A DNA stretch of 64,000 nucleotides from assembly GCA_964588325.1 (NCBI GenBank), contig CAZPOR010000003.1, forward strand, positions 1 to 64,000, in the 5' to 3' direction. Positions 1 to 7,797 of the stretch are shown here, piece after piece. The notes beneath the pieces were generated by a model, which had not been told where the DNA came from, ran no database searches, and worked only from the letters and a program-made list of their open reading frames with translations. The position numbers and the translations under genes are program-made. The first letter of the stretch is position 1. Every line of letters begins with the position of its first letter. The DNA comes from Thiovibrio sp964588325 (GTDB taxonomy: Bacteria > Desulfobacterota > Desulfobulbia > Desulfobulbales > Desulfurivibrionaceae).

Positions 1-20
1 CAGCATGGTATTTCTTTTGA

Positions 21-52
21 TTCATTTTCTTTGGGCAAACAAAGAAAATGAA
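21..52. repeat. Perfect 13-bp inverted repeat
   Basis: Positions 21-33 are exactly reverse-complementary to 40-52 with a six-base loop. The core reads as an A/T-rich hairpin (CATTTTCTTTG arm). Hairpins of this kind are common intergenic palindromes in proteobacteria. There is no T-tract clearly placed for a terminator, and no gene is visible in bases 1-59. Confidence 0.6.
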
Positions 53-59
53 CAGCTAC

Positions 60-168
60 GTAGGTTGGGTAGAGGAACGAAACCCAACGGTTTTGGTCGC
101 CAAGCAGATCATGCTGGGTTGTTGTCAACATTCGTAAATGTTGGGTTTCGTTCCTCTACCCAACCTAC
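60..168. repeat. ~110-bp REP-like palindromic repeat, copy 1
   Basis: The ends form a long inverted repeat, opening with GTAGGTTGGGTAGAGG and closing with its near-complement CCTCTACCCAACCTAC. A second copy in the same orientation lies at 2778-2889, and the two share most bases, including the interior 'aagcagatcatg' stretch. The element sits directly after the stop of the rhodanese gene, like REP or small non-autonomous elements that accumulate at gene 3' ends. No transposase is visible in the window. Confidence 0.8.
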
Positions 169-172
169 CAGA

Positions 173-589
173 CTAACGCCCCTTGACGAACATCCCCGCA
201 TAGGGCCAGTCCGCAATTCCCCCTTCCAGTATCTGCAGCCGGTTCTCAGGCACCCCCTTGCTCTGCAAATATTCGTAGCTGTTCTTTGCTCCGCTTTTGC
301 CACGGGGGCAGAGCACCACCACCGGCGCCTTGCTCCCATTGATGACCGGCAGCGCCTTGTTCAGGCGGGCTTTATCCTCGTCGCTTTTGGCGGGAAAGGC
401 GTTGGTTTCGATGGAACCGGGCAGATGCTGCTTGGCAAAATCGTCGGCAGGCTGGATATCCACCAGAATTACCTCCTGTTTTGCATCCAGCATCTTTTTG
501 AGGTTTGCCGGAGCGATGTAGTTGGTCGCCAGGGCGGGACCGGCAGCCAGCAGGGTAAAGGCCAGGGACAACGCGATTCGTTTGAGCAT
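173..589 (-). CDS. Secreted single-domain rhodanese-like protein
   Basis: The product is about 138 residues. It starts at ATG 589, preceded by GGAGG with six-base spacing; an upstream in-frame ATG at 625 lacks this site. The N-terminus is a Sec signal peptide (MLKR, then a hydrophobic stretch ending ALA). The body is a rhodanese fold: a VDIQPADDF strand-loop near residue 45 and the active-site loop CPRGKSG (Cys near residue 96). Such exported proteins bind or transfer sulfane sulfur in the periplasm; the actual substrate is unknown. It is monocistronic, and its 3' end abuts repeat copy 1. Confidence 0.85.
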   Translation of the reverse strand: MLKRIALSLAFTLLAAGPALATNYIAPANLKKMLDAKQEVILVDIQPADDFAKQHLPGSIETNAFPAKSDEDKARLNKALPVINGSKAPVVVLCPRGKSGAKNSYEYLQSKGVPENRLQILEGGIADWPYAGMFVKGR

Positions 590-956
590 GGGTATTCCTC
601 CGTGGTGGTTATGAGTGTGGGGCAATTTAAGGATATACTTGTACCAGCAGGGAGGAGGGGTTGGCCAATAGGTAATAACGAAACAACCATTTGTTATTTA
701 TCGGGAAAAGAAATGGTGCGAGGAGGGGTGGCGGTTATCGTTGCGGATTGCTCCGTATGAACTTCGGTATTTTTTCTGTGTTGTGGTTGGTGTGAAGGTT
801 TGCTAGGGTGATTTATTGATGAGATGCCGAGCAGGGAGCTTTGGGGAATATCCGAAATGCTGACCTGACTTCGTGATCGACCCGTGGAGATGAAAAAAAA
901 ATGGGGAGTGTTCCTAATTTCCCTTTCTCCAAAAAACAAAATTGAAGAGGCCGATA
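590..956. other. Intergenic region upstream of Shedu and rhodanese
   Basis: This divergent, AT-rich gap of about 370 bases holds no convincing gene. A 90-codon minus-strand frame at 694-966 has no ribosome-binding site and no recognisable motif, and was not accepted. Near the right end (899-920) lies the left arm of the inverted repeat that flanks the Shedu gene. No confident promoter was recognised. Confidence 0.5.
899..920. repeat. Left inverted repeat flanking Shedu gene
   Basis: The sequence AAATGGGGAGT followed by GTTCCTAATTT matches the reverse complement of 2190-2211 at 19 of 22 positions. The pair encloses only the Shedu gene. It resembles REP-type sequences or degenerate terminal inverted repeats. 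Confidence 0.6.
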
Positions 957-2150
957 GTGAACTCATTTTATACTAAAGAAGATGGGGAAATATACTATTA
1001 CAAGCTCAGGGATCAGAGTGGGCCTGATACAATTTTTGTATCTAAAGTGGTTGAATTTGAAAACTCAGTCACAAAAGAGAAGAAAAGTCAGCGTGCAATA
1101 CGCAAAGTTTTCGGTGAAGAAGAATCTTTTGAAATAGTAAAAGTAAAAGGAGAATTCATATTACGTTGTTCTCTAACAGGCAGAGATCAAGTGAAAGTGA
1201 TTGTACACGAGAATGACAACAGCAGAATGGGTTTCGTAATACAAAAATTTCGTGGAGATACTGGAAATCCATACAAAGAGTCGTCATTTTCATTTTATGA
1301 TAATGAATTTAGTGAGCTACTAGAGTTCTTGACAATCATAAGATTCATAGACCTTTCCAATTTGAATAATTTTAAGCAAAGTTTTAGTAGCCTAAAACAA
1401 AAAGTACTTGTCGACCAGGATGAAAAAGACCTGGTGCAAGCATTAAAAACCTTTAAAGGTGAGACCAGATTAAAACTGTTAGAACAAATTCGTGATCAAA
1501 AACTTACCAAAGAAGACTTAGACATTCTTTCAGGAAGAAAAAGTGGCCTGGAAACATTTCACGAACAACTTTACGTTGAAAAAAATTGGAATGAGCCACA
1601 ATGGCAGTCCTTTTTTCAAGAAAATACTTGGATTTTTGGTTACGGGTTAGACTATCGATTTCTAACAATTCTTCAGAGAGAAGCCTCTGTATCTACTAGT
1701 GACCTTGATGGTAAAAATACGGTAGAGAGCGATTTTTTGCTTGGCAGTACAGATTTTACTGTCTTGGTTGAGCTGAAAAGACCAGACACCCCTCTATTCG
1801 AAAGTTCACAAAACCGTTCTAGAAGTTGGAAGTTGTCAAAGCAATTAGTTGATGCAGTTTCACAGATACTTGCCCAAAAAGCATCATGGGAAATAGAAGC
1901 AACAAAAGCTTGTTATAATTCTGAGGGAAATTTGCTCAATCAGAAAACATGTGATCCAAAGTGCATACTTATTATTGGAGATAAAAATCAATTTAGCGGT
2001 AACCAAAGAGAACAGGATATTAAATTCCGTACTTTTGAGTTATTCCGGCGTGATTCTAGGAATATTGAAATATTAACCTACGACGAACTTTACGAACGAG
2101 CAAATTTCATAGTTAGCCCCAAAAATCATAGTCCAGAAATAGCTAACTGA
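957..2150 (+). CDS. sduA: Shedu-type anti-phage nuclease (DUF4263, SduA-like)
   Basis: The product is about 397 residues. GTG 957 is preferred because GAAGAGG lies six bases upstream; an in-frame TTG at 942 would add five residues. The C-terminal half matches the DUF4263/Shedu nuclease region: WQSFFQENTWIFGYGLDYRF, then the acidic cluster ESDFLLG...DFTVLVELKRPDTPLF, which supplies the PD-(D/E)xK-like E/D...ExK residues, followed by SKQLVDAVSQI. The N-terminal ~200 residues are a variable sensor region. Family knowledge: Shedu proteins protect against phage through a single nuclease gene. The gene is markedly more AT-rich than its neighbours and is flanked by inverted repeats, which suggests transfer. 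Confidence 0.88.
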   Translation: MNSFYTKEDGEIYYYKLRDQSGPDTIFVSKVVEFENSVTKEKKSQRAIRKVFGEEESFEIVKVKGEFILRCSLTGRDQVKVIVHENDNSRMGFVIQKFRGDTGNPYKESSFSFYDNEFSELLEFLTIIRFIDLSNLNNFKQSFSSLKQKVLVDQDEKDLVQALKTFKGETRLKLLEQIRDQKLTKEDLDILSGRKSGLETFHEQLYVEKNWNEPQWQSFFQENTWIFGYGLDYRFLTILQREASVSTSDLDGKNTVESDFLLGSTDFTVLVELKRPDTPLFESSQNRSRSWKLSKQLVDAVSQILAQKASWEIEATKACYNSEGNLLNQKTCDPKCILIIGDKNQFSGNQREQDIKFRTFELFRRDSRNIEILTYDELYERANFIVSPKNHSPEIAN

Positions 2151-2189
2151 CTGTATTGATAATAAAAAATTGTATAGTAAAATTAGGAA

Positions 2190-2211
2190 AAATTAGGGGT
2201 ACTCCCCATTT
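2190..2211. repeat. Right inverted repeat flanking Shedu gene
   Basis: AAATTAGGGGTACTCCCCATTT is the inverted partner of 899-920, with three mismatches in 22. It contains its own GGGGTACTCCCC-type palindrome and lies 40 bases after the Shedu stop, so it could also fold as a transcription-ending hairpin. Confidence 0.6.
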
Positions 2212-2219
2212 CCCGTTGA

Positions 2220-2258
2220 TTGACAATTGCACTCTTTGTATGTACGGTATCATGTACA
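2220..2258 (+). promoter_or_regulatory. yefM-yoeB promoter/operator
   Basis: TTGACA at 2220-2225 is a good -35 element. Just downstream is the palindrome TGTAC (2241-2245), eight bases, GTACA (2254-2258). Family knowledge: YefM antitoxins bind operators with TGTACA cores and autorepress. The exact -10 element is uncertain; TATCAT at 2248-2253 is wide-spaced. Confidence 0.6.
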
Positions 2259-2273
2259 TATTGGAGGCGTCTT

Positions 2274-2522
2274 ATGAACACCATTACCTATACCGCTGCC
2301 CGCAGCAATCTGGCCCAGACCATGAAGAGCGTCTGCGCGGACCATGAGCCGGTGATCATTACCCGGAAGGATGAGGCCGTGGTCATGCTCTCGCTGGAGG
2401 ATTACAAGTCCCTGGAAGAAACCGTCTACCTGTTGCGCAGCCCCAAGAGCGCCAAGCGGTTGCTGGAGTCGGTGGCGGAGCTGGAAGGCGGCAAGGGCAA
2501 GGAACGGGAACTCGCCGGGTGA
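2274..2522 (+). CDS. yefM: YefM/Phd-family antitoxin
   Basis: The product is 82 residues from ATG 2274, with GGAGG six bases upstream. It begins MNTITYTAARSNLAQTM, the typical YefM DNA-binding N-terminus, followed by EPVIITRKDEAVVMLSLEDY and a polar, probably disordered toxin-binding tail. It neutralises YoeB and represses its own operon. The stop overlaps the yoeB GTG by four bases, so the two are translationally coupled, antitoxin first. Confidence 0.93.
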   Translation: MNTITYTAARSNLAQTMKSVCADHEPVIITRKDEAVVMLSLEDYKSLEETVYLLRSPKSAKRLLESVAELEGGKGKERELAG

Positions 2523-2773
2523 GGCTGATCTTTTCCGGGCACGCTTGGGAGGATTATCTGTACTGGCAGCAGTCCGACCGCAAGATGCTTGTGCGCATCA
2601 ACTCCCTTATCAAGGAAATCCAACGCCAGGCTTTCCAGGGGATCGGCAAGCCCGAACCACTGCGACACGGGTTAGCCGGCTACTGGTCTCGTCGGATCAA
2701 CGACGAGCATCGCATCGTCTACAAGGTGACGGAAGAGGCGGTGTTCATCGCCCAGCTTCGTTATCACTATTAG
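2519..2773 (+). CDS. yoeB: YoeB ribosome-dependent mRNA interferase toxin
   Basis: The product is 84 residues from a GTG overlapping the yefM stop. Length and catalytic positions match E. coli YoeB exactly: Glu46 (KPEPLRHG), Arg65 (NDEHRIVYKV), and the C-terminal His83-Tyr84 (RYHY). YoeB cleaves mRNA in the ribosomal A site when freed from YefM. All key residues are present, so the toxin should be active. Repeat copy 2 starts five bases after the stop. Confidence 0.95.
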   Translation: MRLIFSGHAWEDYLYWQQSDRKMLVRINSLIKEIQRQAFQGIGKPEPLRHGLAGYWSRRINDEHRIVYKVTEEAVFIAQLRYHY

Positions 2774-2777
2774 CCGT

Positions 2778-2889
2778 GTAGGTTGGGTAGAGCTTTGCGA
2801 AACCCAACGATTTTGGTCGTTAAGCAGATCATGATGGTGTTTTGGTCAACATTCGTACATGTTGGGTTTCGTTCCTCTACCCAATCTAC
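2778..2889. repeat. ~110-bp REP-like palindromic repeat, copy 2
   Basis: This is a second copy of the element at 60-168 in the same orientation, with the same inverted ends and diverged interior bases. It sits between the 3' end of yoeB and the 3' end of the minus-strand U32-like gene. Together the copies bracket the rhodanese/Shedu/yefM-yoeB segment as direct repeats. Confidence 0.8.
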
Positions 2890-2908
2890 TAAAGTTTCCC
2901 CTATTTTT

Positions 2909-3970
2909 TCATTGCCGCAGGTCCTCAAGCTGAAAAGGCAAGGGGGTAGCGGTCTTGTCCAGAAGCTTGCGGCAATACGAGCAGTTGCGGCAGTTCTTGT
3001 CGCAACTCGTCAGCCTGTTCCAAAAATCACCAGGCAAATCCTCATTGGCCACATAGAGCCGCTTTGCCAGCCATTCCATGGTGTCCATCAGGTCCAGCAG
3101 ATTGCCCTCATACCTCCGATTCGCATAGGCCCGCACCACCCGTTGCAGAAAGACAGGTCCCAGGGTTCTGCCGCAGAGCTTGATCACCTCCACCGTTCCC
3201 TCATAATGCTGCAGATCCTCGGGCCGGATGAAGGGCGACTTGAACAGCTCCTCCGGGTGCGCACCGAGTTCCCGGATGCAGCCGAGTTTCGCATTGGCCC
3301 CATGGGTTTCGTTGGCGACCAGGCCCGTGTTGGCAAAGGCGATCTGGGCGTCGTGGGTCAGCTTGAAGGGGCAGCGGTCCAGGCAGCCTTCGTTGGCCAG
3401 GAGGGTCAGCTTGATTTCTGGGTAGTGTCGGCGGCACTGTTGGGAGATTGCCGCAAGTTCGGCAAGGTTGCGGTTCAGGGAGCGGTCCAGGTTGAGTTTG
3501 GCCGGCAGCTTGAACCCGGTGCGGGCAATGGCTTCAAGGCAACCCTGCATCTTGGCAAAGGAATCGAGCATGCAGTTGACTCCGGGCACCGCCTCAAGCT
3601 GGGAGCAGGTCTCGGGACTGGTGTCGGAGAGCGCCTGCAGGAGGTAGAAATCGACAATGGTGATGCCGTGGAGCACGTCTGCCGCAAGCAGGGTGTCCAG
3701 CGCCCGGATGATGGTGTGCAGAGCCGCCTTGTCGGTATAGAGGCTGGGGTGGTGGAAGCGGCTGTTGAGGAGTCCGTATTTTTTGGGGCCGGGCAGCCTG
3801 GCGAGAGCCGCGACCAGATCTCCAAACTCCGGCACGGTGCTGGACCGATGGCGGCCGTCCGGGATGTTTTTCAGAAAAAGGCTGAAGTGGACGGAATACA
3901 GCGAGGGCTGGAATTCGGCAAGAAATTCCACATACTCCGGGTCTGGCACTGGGACATCGAGGAGGAGCAT
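2909..3970 (-). CDS. U32-peptidase-like Fe-S TIM-barrel protein
   Basis: The product is about 353 residues from ATG 3970 (MLLLDVPVPDPEYV). An in-frame TTG at 4003 would add 11 residues; neither start has a strong Shine-Dalgarno. The fold looks like the U32/UbiU-UbiV superfamily: (beta-alpha) repeats, a central NEGCLDRCPFKLTHD motif, and a cysteine-rich tail CDKNCRNCSYC that could complete an iron-sulfur site. U32-like proteins act in tRNA or quinone hydroxylation or are uncharacterised, so no substrate is assigned. It is the last gene of the minus-strand uptake locus, about 70 bases beyond the ABC ATPase. Confidence 0.6.
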   Translation of the reverse strand: MLLLDVPVPDPEYVEFLAEFQPSLYSVHFSLFLKNIPDGRHRSSTVPEFGDLVAALARLPGPKKYGLLNSRFHHPSLYTDKAALHTIIRALDTLLAADVLHGITIVDFYLLQALSDTSPETCSQLEAVPGVNCMLDSFAKMQGCLEAIARTGFKLPAKLNLDRSLNRNLAELAAISQQCRRHYPEIKLTLLANEGCLDRCPFKLTHDAQIAFANTGLVANETHGANAKLGCIRELGAHPEELFKSPFIRPEDLQHYEGTVEVIKLCGRTLGPVFLQRVVRAYANRRYEGNLLDLMDTMEWLAKRLYVANEDLPGDFWNRLTSCDKNCRNCSYCRKLLDKTATPLPFQLEDLRQ

Positions 3971-4075
3971 GACAGCGGTTCCGGGTGAAATGGCCTCTGG
4001 CAATCAGGTCTTGTGTCACAGTGTACACCATTGCCGGAGATCAAGCCAACAGCAGGATAATCCCTTCTTTTCGGA

Positions 4076-4843
4076 TCAGGCGCGGCAGCATGGATAAGTG
4101 GGCAGCACCACCGGAATGCCGGCCACTTCATGCAGCAGCGCCTCCATGCCGAACACCTCACGGATGGCGGGAGCGGTGAAGACTGACCGGTCTCCCCAAG
4201 CGTATAGTCCGCCTTCCTTAAGCAGTAAAAACCGGTCGGAGAAACGGAGGGCTATCCCCAGGTCATGCAGTACGCTCACCGTGACCAAGTCAAGTTCCCG
4301 GGTGATTTTTTTAAGCAGGGACATGAGTTCCATCTGATTTTTGATGTCCAGATGATTGATGGGTTCGTCCAGAAACAGGATGCGCGGTTCCTGGGCCAGG
4401 GCCCGGGCAATGGCCACTTTTTGGAATTCGCCGCCGCTCAGTTCCTGGGTCGAGCGCATGGCAAGATGTTCAATACCGAGCAGCATCAGCACTCGTTCCA
4501 CCGCCGCGGAGTCGCGGGCCGATATCCGCCAACCAAGACTGGGGGTGCGGCCAAGCAGCACGGCGTCGAAGACAGAGCAGGAGATAGCGTTGGCTTTCTG
4601 CGGCAGGTAGCCGATCTGTCTGGCCCGTTCCGTGCCGCGCATTCCGGTCAGCGCCAGCCCGGCCACCAGCACCTCTCCGTGTTCCGGACGGAGGAGGCCG
4701 GTCATGGCCCTGATCAGGGTGGATTTACCCGAGCCGTTGACGCCGAGCAGCGAGACGAGCTCACCGGGACGCAGGGTGAAATGGATATCGCGCAGGATTT
4801 TCCGTCCTTTGAGCGAGAGGCTGAGACCGTTGACTTCCAGCAT
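4076..4843 (-). CDS. ABC transporter ATPase, FecE/BtuD type
   Basis: The product is 255 residues with a complete nucleotide-binding domain: Walker A GVNGSGKST (~residue 34), Q-loop GYLPQK, signature LSGGEFQKV, Walker B ILFLDEP and H-loop VLHDLG. It belongs to the type II importers for siderophores, cobalamin, heme or other metal chelates. It lies three bases after the permease stop and powers import by that permease with the binding protein encoded next upstream. The substrate cannot be read from the sequence. Confidence 0.93.
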   Translation of the reverse strand: MLEVNGLSLSLKGRKILRDIHFTLRPGELVSLLGVNGSGKSTLIRAMTGLLRPEHGEVLVAGLALTGMRGTERARQIGYLPQKANAISCSVFDAVLLGRTPSLGWRISARDSAAVERVLMLLGIEHLAMRSTQELSGGEFQKVAIARALAQEPRILFLDEPINHLDIKNQMELMSLLKKITRELDLVTVSVLHDLGIALRFSDRFLLLKEGGLYAWGDRSVFTAPAIREVFGMEALLHEVAGIPVVLPTYPCCRA

Positions 4844-4846
4844 GGA

Positions 4847-5899
4847 TTATGACCTTCTTGTTTTGGCCAGCAGCGCTAAAAACAACGGCGCTCCGGCCAG
4901 GGAGGTGATGATGCCCACCGGCAGGGTCACCGGCTGCATGACGGTTCGCGCAAGAATGTCGGAAGTCAGCAGCAGCAGGGCGCCGAACAGGGCGGAACAG
5001 GGCAGGAGAAAGCGGTGATCGTTGCCCACCAGAAAGCGCGCGGTGTGCGGGGCCAGCAGACCCACGAAACCTATCACTCCCAGAAAAGCGGTGGCTACCG
5101 CCACCATCAGCGAGCCGGCAGCAAGACTGATTACCCGCAACCGGATTACCCGCACTCCCAGGCTTTCCGCCACCTCTTCCCCCCACTGGAGGGCGTTGTG
5201 GCTCCAGCCGGAAACACCGAACCAGGCGAAGGCAACGCAAACGGCGGAGAGTATGGCCCCGTTTTCCCGCCAGCCTGCCTTGCCAAGATCGCCGAAGGTC
5301 CAGAACACCGTGGCCGCCACCTGCATGTCGCTGGCAAAGTATTGTAGCAGCATGGTTGCCGCGCCAAAGAAGGCGGAGAGCGCCACTCCGGCGAGAATCA
5401 CCCCTTCGGCGCTGATTCGGCGCAGGCTGGAAAGTCCTAGGATGAAGGCCACCGCCAGCATGGCGCCGCAGAAGGAAGAGATCACCACCAGATAGGGCGA
5501 GGCAATGGTCACCGCCTCCTTGCCGATGGCGTGGGTCTGGCCTGCCCCGAAGACAATTATGGCAAAGGCGGCCCCAAAAGCGGCTCCCTGGGAGACCCCG
5601 GTGGTAAAAGGCGAGGCCAGGGGGTTGCGCAGGATGTCCTGCATCACCGCTCCGGCCACCCCCAGCCCGGCTCCGGCCAGAATCGCCCCGGCGGTTCTGG
5701 GCAGACGGATGGACCAGAGCACATGCTGAATGGTTCCTCCCTCCCGGTGCAGCAGGGCATCGAGTATCTGGCCGGGTCCGATGGTCAGTGCGCCCACGCT
5801 GACCGAAAACAGGGCGACCCCGGCCAAGGTCAGCAGCAAGCCCAGACCTATTGCCAGCTTGCGGGCCGTGGCCCGGCGGTATTGGCCGCGGATGTCCAT
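4847..5899 (-). CDS. FecCD/BtuC-family ABC permease
   Basis: The product is 350 residues. ATG 5899 is chosen because it lies one base after the stop of the binding-protein gene and gives a normal N-terminus (MDIRGQYRRATARK, then the first membrane helix). About nine to ten hydrophobic helices are visible, with family motifs GALTIGPGQILDALL, LPRTAGAILAGAGLGVAGAVMQ, RNPLASPFTTGVSQGAAFG and FVGLLAPHTAR. It forms the inner-membrane channel for a metal-chelate or cofactor. Its gene lies between the binding-protein and ATPase genes in one tightly packed operon. Confidence 0.93.
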   Translation of the reverse strand: MDIRGQYRRATARKLAIGLGLLLTLAGVALFSVSVGALTIGPGQILDALLHREGGTIQHVLWSIRLPRTAGAILAGAGLGVAGAVMQDILRNPLASPFTTGVSQGAAFGAAFAIIVFGAGQTHAIGKEAVTIASPYLVVISSFCGAMLAVAFILGLSSLRRISAEGVILAGVALSAFFGAATMLLQYFASDMQVAATVFWTFGDLGKAGWRENGAILSAVCVAFAWFGVSGWSHNALQWGEEVAESLGVRVIRLRVISLAAGSLMVAVATAFLGVIGFVGLLAPHTARFLVGNDHRFLLPCSALFGALLLLTSDILARTVMQPVTLPVGIITSLAGAPLFLALLAKTRRS

Positions 5900-5900
5900 C

Positions 5901-7019
5901 TTAACGCACCATGATTCCGCCGGAGCCAAACTCGGCCCGGCCAAACCCGTGCAACTCCGCCTTGAGACGGCCATAGCCAGCCACGCCGGTGAAGAAGCGG
6001 AAGATTTCGTCTGCCTTGGCCGCCGGATCGACATCGGAAAAGCGATCCGGGTACAGGGTTTTGCCCATAAAAAAGCTGTTGGCCAGGGCGGTTTCCAGGT
6101 TGGTGTGATAATAGTTGTAGGGCGGCACCACAAAAATCTTTCCCGACCGCATTGCCTTGAGACCCCGGTACACGTCCGGATTGCGCCGGTATTCATCCTC
6201 CACCATGGCCAACCCGCCGGCATCGAGGAAGATTATCTCCGGGTCCCAGCGCAGCAACTGCTCGGGGTCTATGAAGGCATGCCCCTTGCGTTTTAGTCCA
6301 TCGGCTACGTTGCGGCCGTTGATCCAAACCAGCGGCGCGTAGGCCGATTCGGTGCTGGTGATGCCGTGCCGCCCTTTGAAGCCGATGGCTCCTACATACG
6401 CCAGGGGGCGGTTTCGTCCCGTCACTGTCCGGGTTTGCAGATCGCTTTCGCAGCCGTGCAGGAAATCACTCAGTTCCATGGCCCGCTTTTCCCGGCCCAT
6501 GACCCGTCCCAGCAGGCGGAACGATGCACGCATCTGGTTCAGATCCAGGGCAGTGGTGGCGCCCGGATGCAGCACCACTACCGGAACGCCGGTTTTTTGC
6601 TGGATGGTCTTCACCTGGGCGGAATCGATTCCCACGGCAAGGATCACGTCCGGCATCACTGCCATGATCCGTTCGAAGTCCGGCAGCTTGCCCGGCCCTC
6701 CCTCGCCGATGGCGGGCAACGAGGCGGCCCGGTCCGCCACCGCCAGGCTGTATGGCCGGCCCGCCGAGTCCGGAGTCTTTTTTTGCTCAATGGCCTCCAC
6801 CCCCACCACCGCGTCCAATCCCTGCATGTAGACCACAAAACGCATGGCCCCGCCCAGGGGGACGATGCGTTTCACCTGGGCCGGAATGTTGACCTTGCGT
6901 CCGGCCATGTCGGTGATGGTCACCGTCCCTGCGGCTCGTGCCGTCGCGGACGAAGACACTGAACCCAGTATGGCCAGGGCCAGGATGCCCATTCTGATAT
7001 TTTTCAGACAACCTGCCAT
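5901..7019 (-). CDS. Periplasmic metal-chelate binding protein, FecB/BtuF type
   Basis: The product is about 372 residues from ATG 7019, with GAGGAAGGGG seven bases upstream; a longer frame to 7070 lacks a site. A signal peptide (hydrophobic run ILALAILGSVSSSATA, then ARAAG) is followed by VTITDMAGRKVNIPAQVKRIVPLGG, the PF01497 opening. No lipobox cysteine is evident, so the protein is probably soluble in the periplasm. It delivers substrate to the downstream FecCD/BtuC permease. Its start overlaps the end of the methyltransferase gene by 16 bases. Confidence 0.9.
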   Translation of the reverse strand: MAGCLKNIRMGILALAILGSVSSSATARAAGTVTITDMAGRKVNIPAQVKRIVPLGGAMRFVVYMQGLDAVVGVEAIEQKKTPDSAGRPYSLAVADRAASLPAIGEGGPGKLPDFERIMAVMPDVILAVGIDSAQVKTIQQKTGVPVVVLHPGATTALDLNQMRASFRLLGRVMGREKRAMELSDFLHGCESDLQTRTVTGRNRPLAYVGAIGFKGRHGITSTESAYAPLVWINGRNVADGLKRKGHAFIDPEQLLRWDPEIIFLDAGGLAMVEDEYRRNPDVYRGLKAMRSGKIFVVPPYNYYHTNLETALANSFFMGKTLYPDRFSDVDPAAKADEIFRFFTGVAGYGRLKAELHGFGRAEFGSGGIMVR

Positions 7020-7795
7020 GCCATTACCCCTTCCTCTGTGCGCGTGGTATGCTGAACCACTCCGTTCCATTGTTTTCTGTCAAGCAGCCCACGCAACGCC
7101 TGTTTGTCCGGGGTTGCCCCGGCGACCTCAATATGGCCGGCCACATCTTCCATGGCTTCGTCCATGGTTCCCTCCCAGTCCCAGGAGGTTTCCTGATAAG
7201 CAAGAAACGGTTCCCTGCCTGCTTGCCGCACCATGGCATGCATGGCCGCCATCCCAGGCGGTGGAGCAAAGGCGAGGCCGTGCATTGTGAAAGCCTCTTC
7301 CAGCAGAGGGTTGTCGCGCATTTTTCCCCAACCGGTAAAGACGCACCATCCGTGGGAGCATTGTTCCATCTTGGCAAGGTCTGCTTCGTTCCTCACCGCG
7401 GCGGACATGGAGGTCCAGGCCAGGTCAAAGGCGTCCGCGAAACCAAGCTCGCTCGGCTCCGCCTCCTGCCAGCTCAGGCAATGGGTTTGCACATTGCGAA
7501 TCCGGAAGCGGGCCGCTTCGGCATGGAGCCGGTCCAGCATGGCGGCGGAAAAATCGAGGCCCACCACCTTGGCCGCGTTCCTGGCCAAGGGCAGGGTGAA
7601 ACAGCCGGTTCCGCAGCCGATGTCCAGGATTGCAGCCCCGGCGAAGCCCACCCCCCACTCCTGAAGCAGAGTCAGCACCCGTTTGGTCCTGGCCATGCTT
7701 TGCAGATCAAAGGGGAGCGGATACCGCCGTGCCTTTATCTCCCAAAAGGCCTGGCCTCGGTTCTGACCGTGCGTGCGGGCGCAGGCTGCGTTCAT
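7004..7795 (-). CDS. Class I SAM-dependent methyltransferase
   Basis: The product is 263 residues from ATG 7795, two bases after the FmdE stop. Motif I ILDIGCGTGCFTLPLA (residues ~57-72) and a following VVGLDFS strand show a Rossmann-fold class I methyltransferase. The C-terminal part, with SWDWEGTMDEAMED, is unfamiliar. Its position between an FmdE gene and a metal-chelate ABC importer suggests it modifies the imported ligand or makes a chelator or cofactor, but this is inference from context. Translationally coupled on both sides. Confidence 0.8.
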   Translation of the reverse strand: MNAACARTHGQNRGQAFWEIKARRYPLPFDLQSMARTKRVLTLLQEWGVGFAGAAILDIGCGTGCFTLPLARNAAKVVGLDFSAAMLDRLHAEAARFRIRNVQTHCLSWQEAEPSELGFADAFDLAWTSMSAAVRNEADLAKMEQCSHGWCVFTGWGKMRDNPLLEEAFTMHGLAFAPPPGMAAMHAMVRQAGREPFLAYQETSWDWEGTMDEAMEDVAGHIEVAGATPDKQALRGLLDRKQWNGVVQHTTRTEEGVMAWQVV

Positions 7796-7797
7796 GC

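Noticed and set aside
694..966. Minus-strand 90-codon frame upstream of Shedu
   Set aside because: No ribosome-binding site, no motif, spans the inverted repeat; not supported as a gene.
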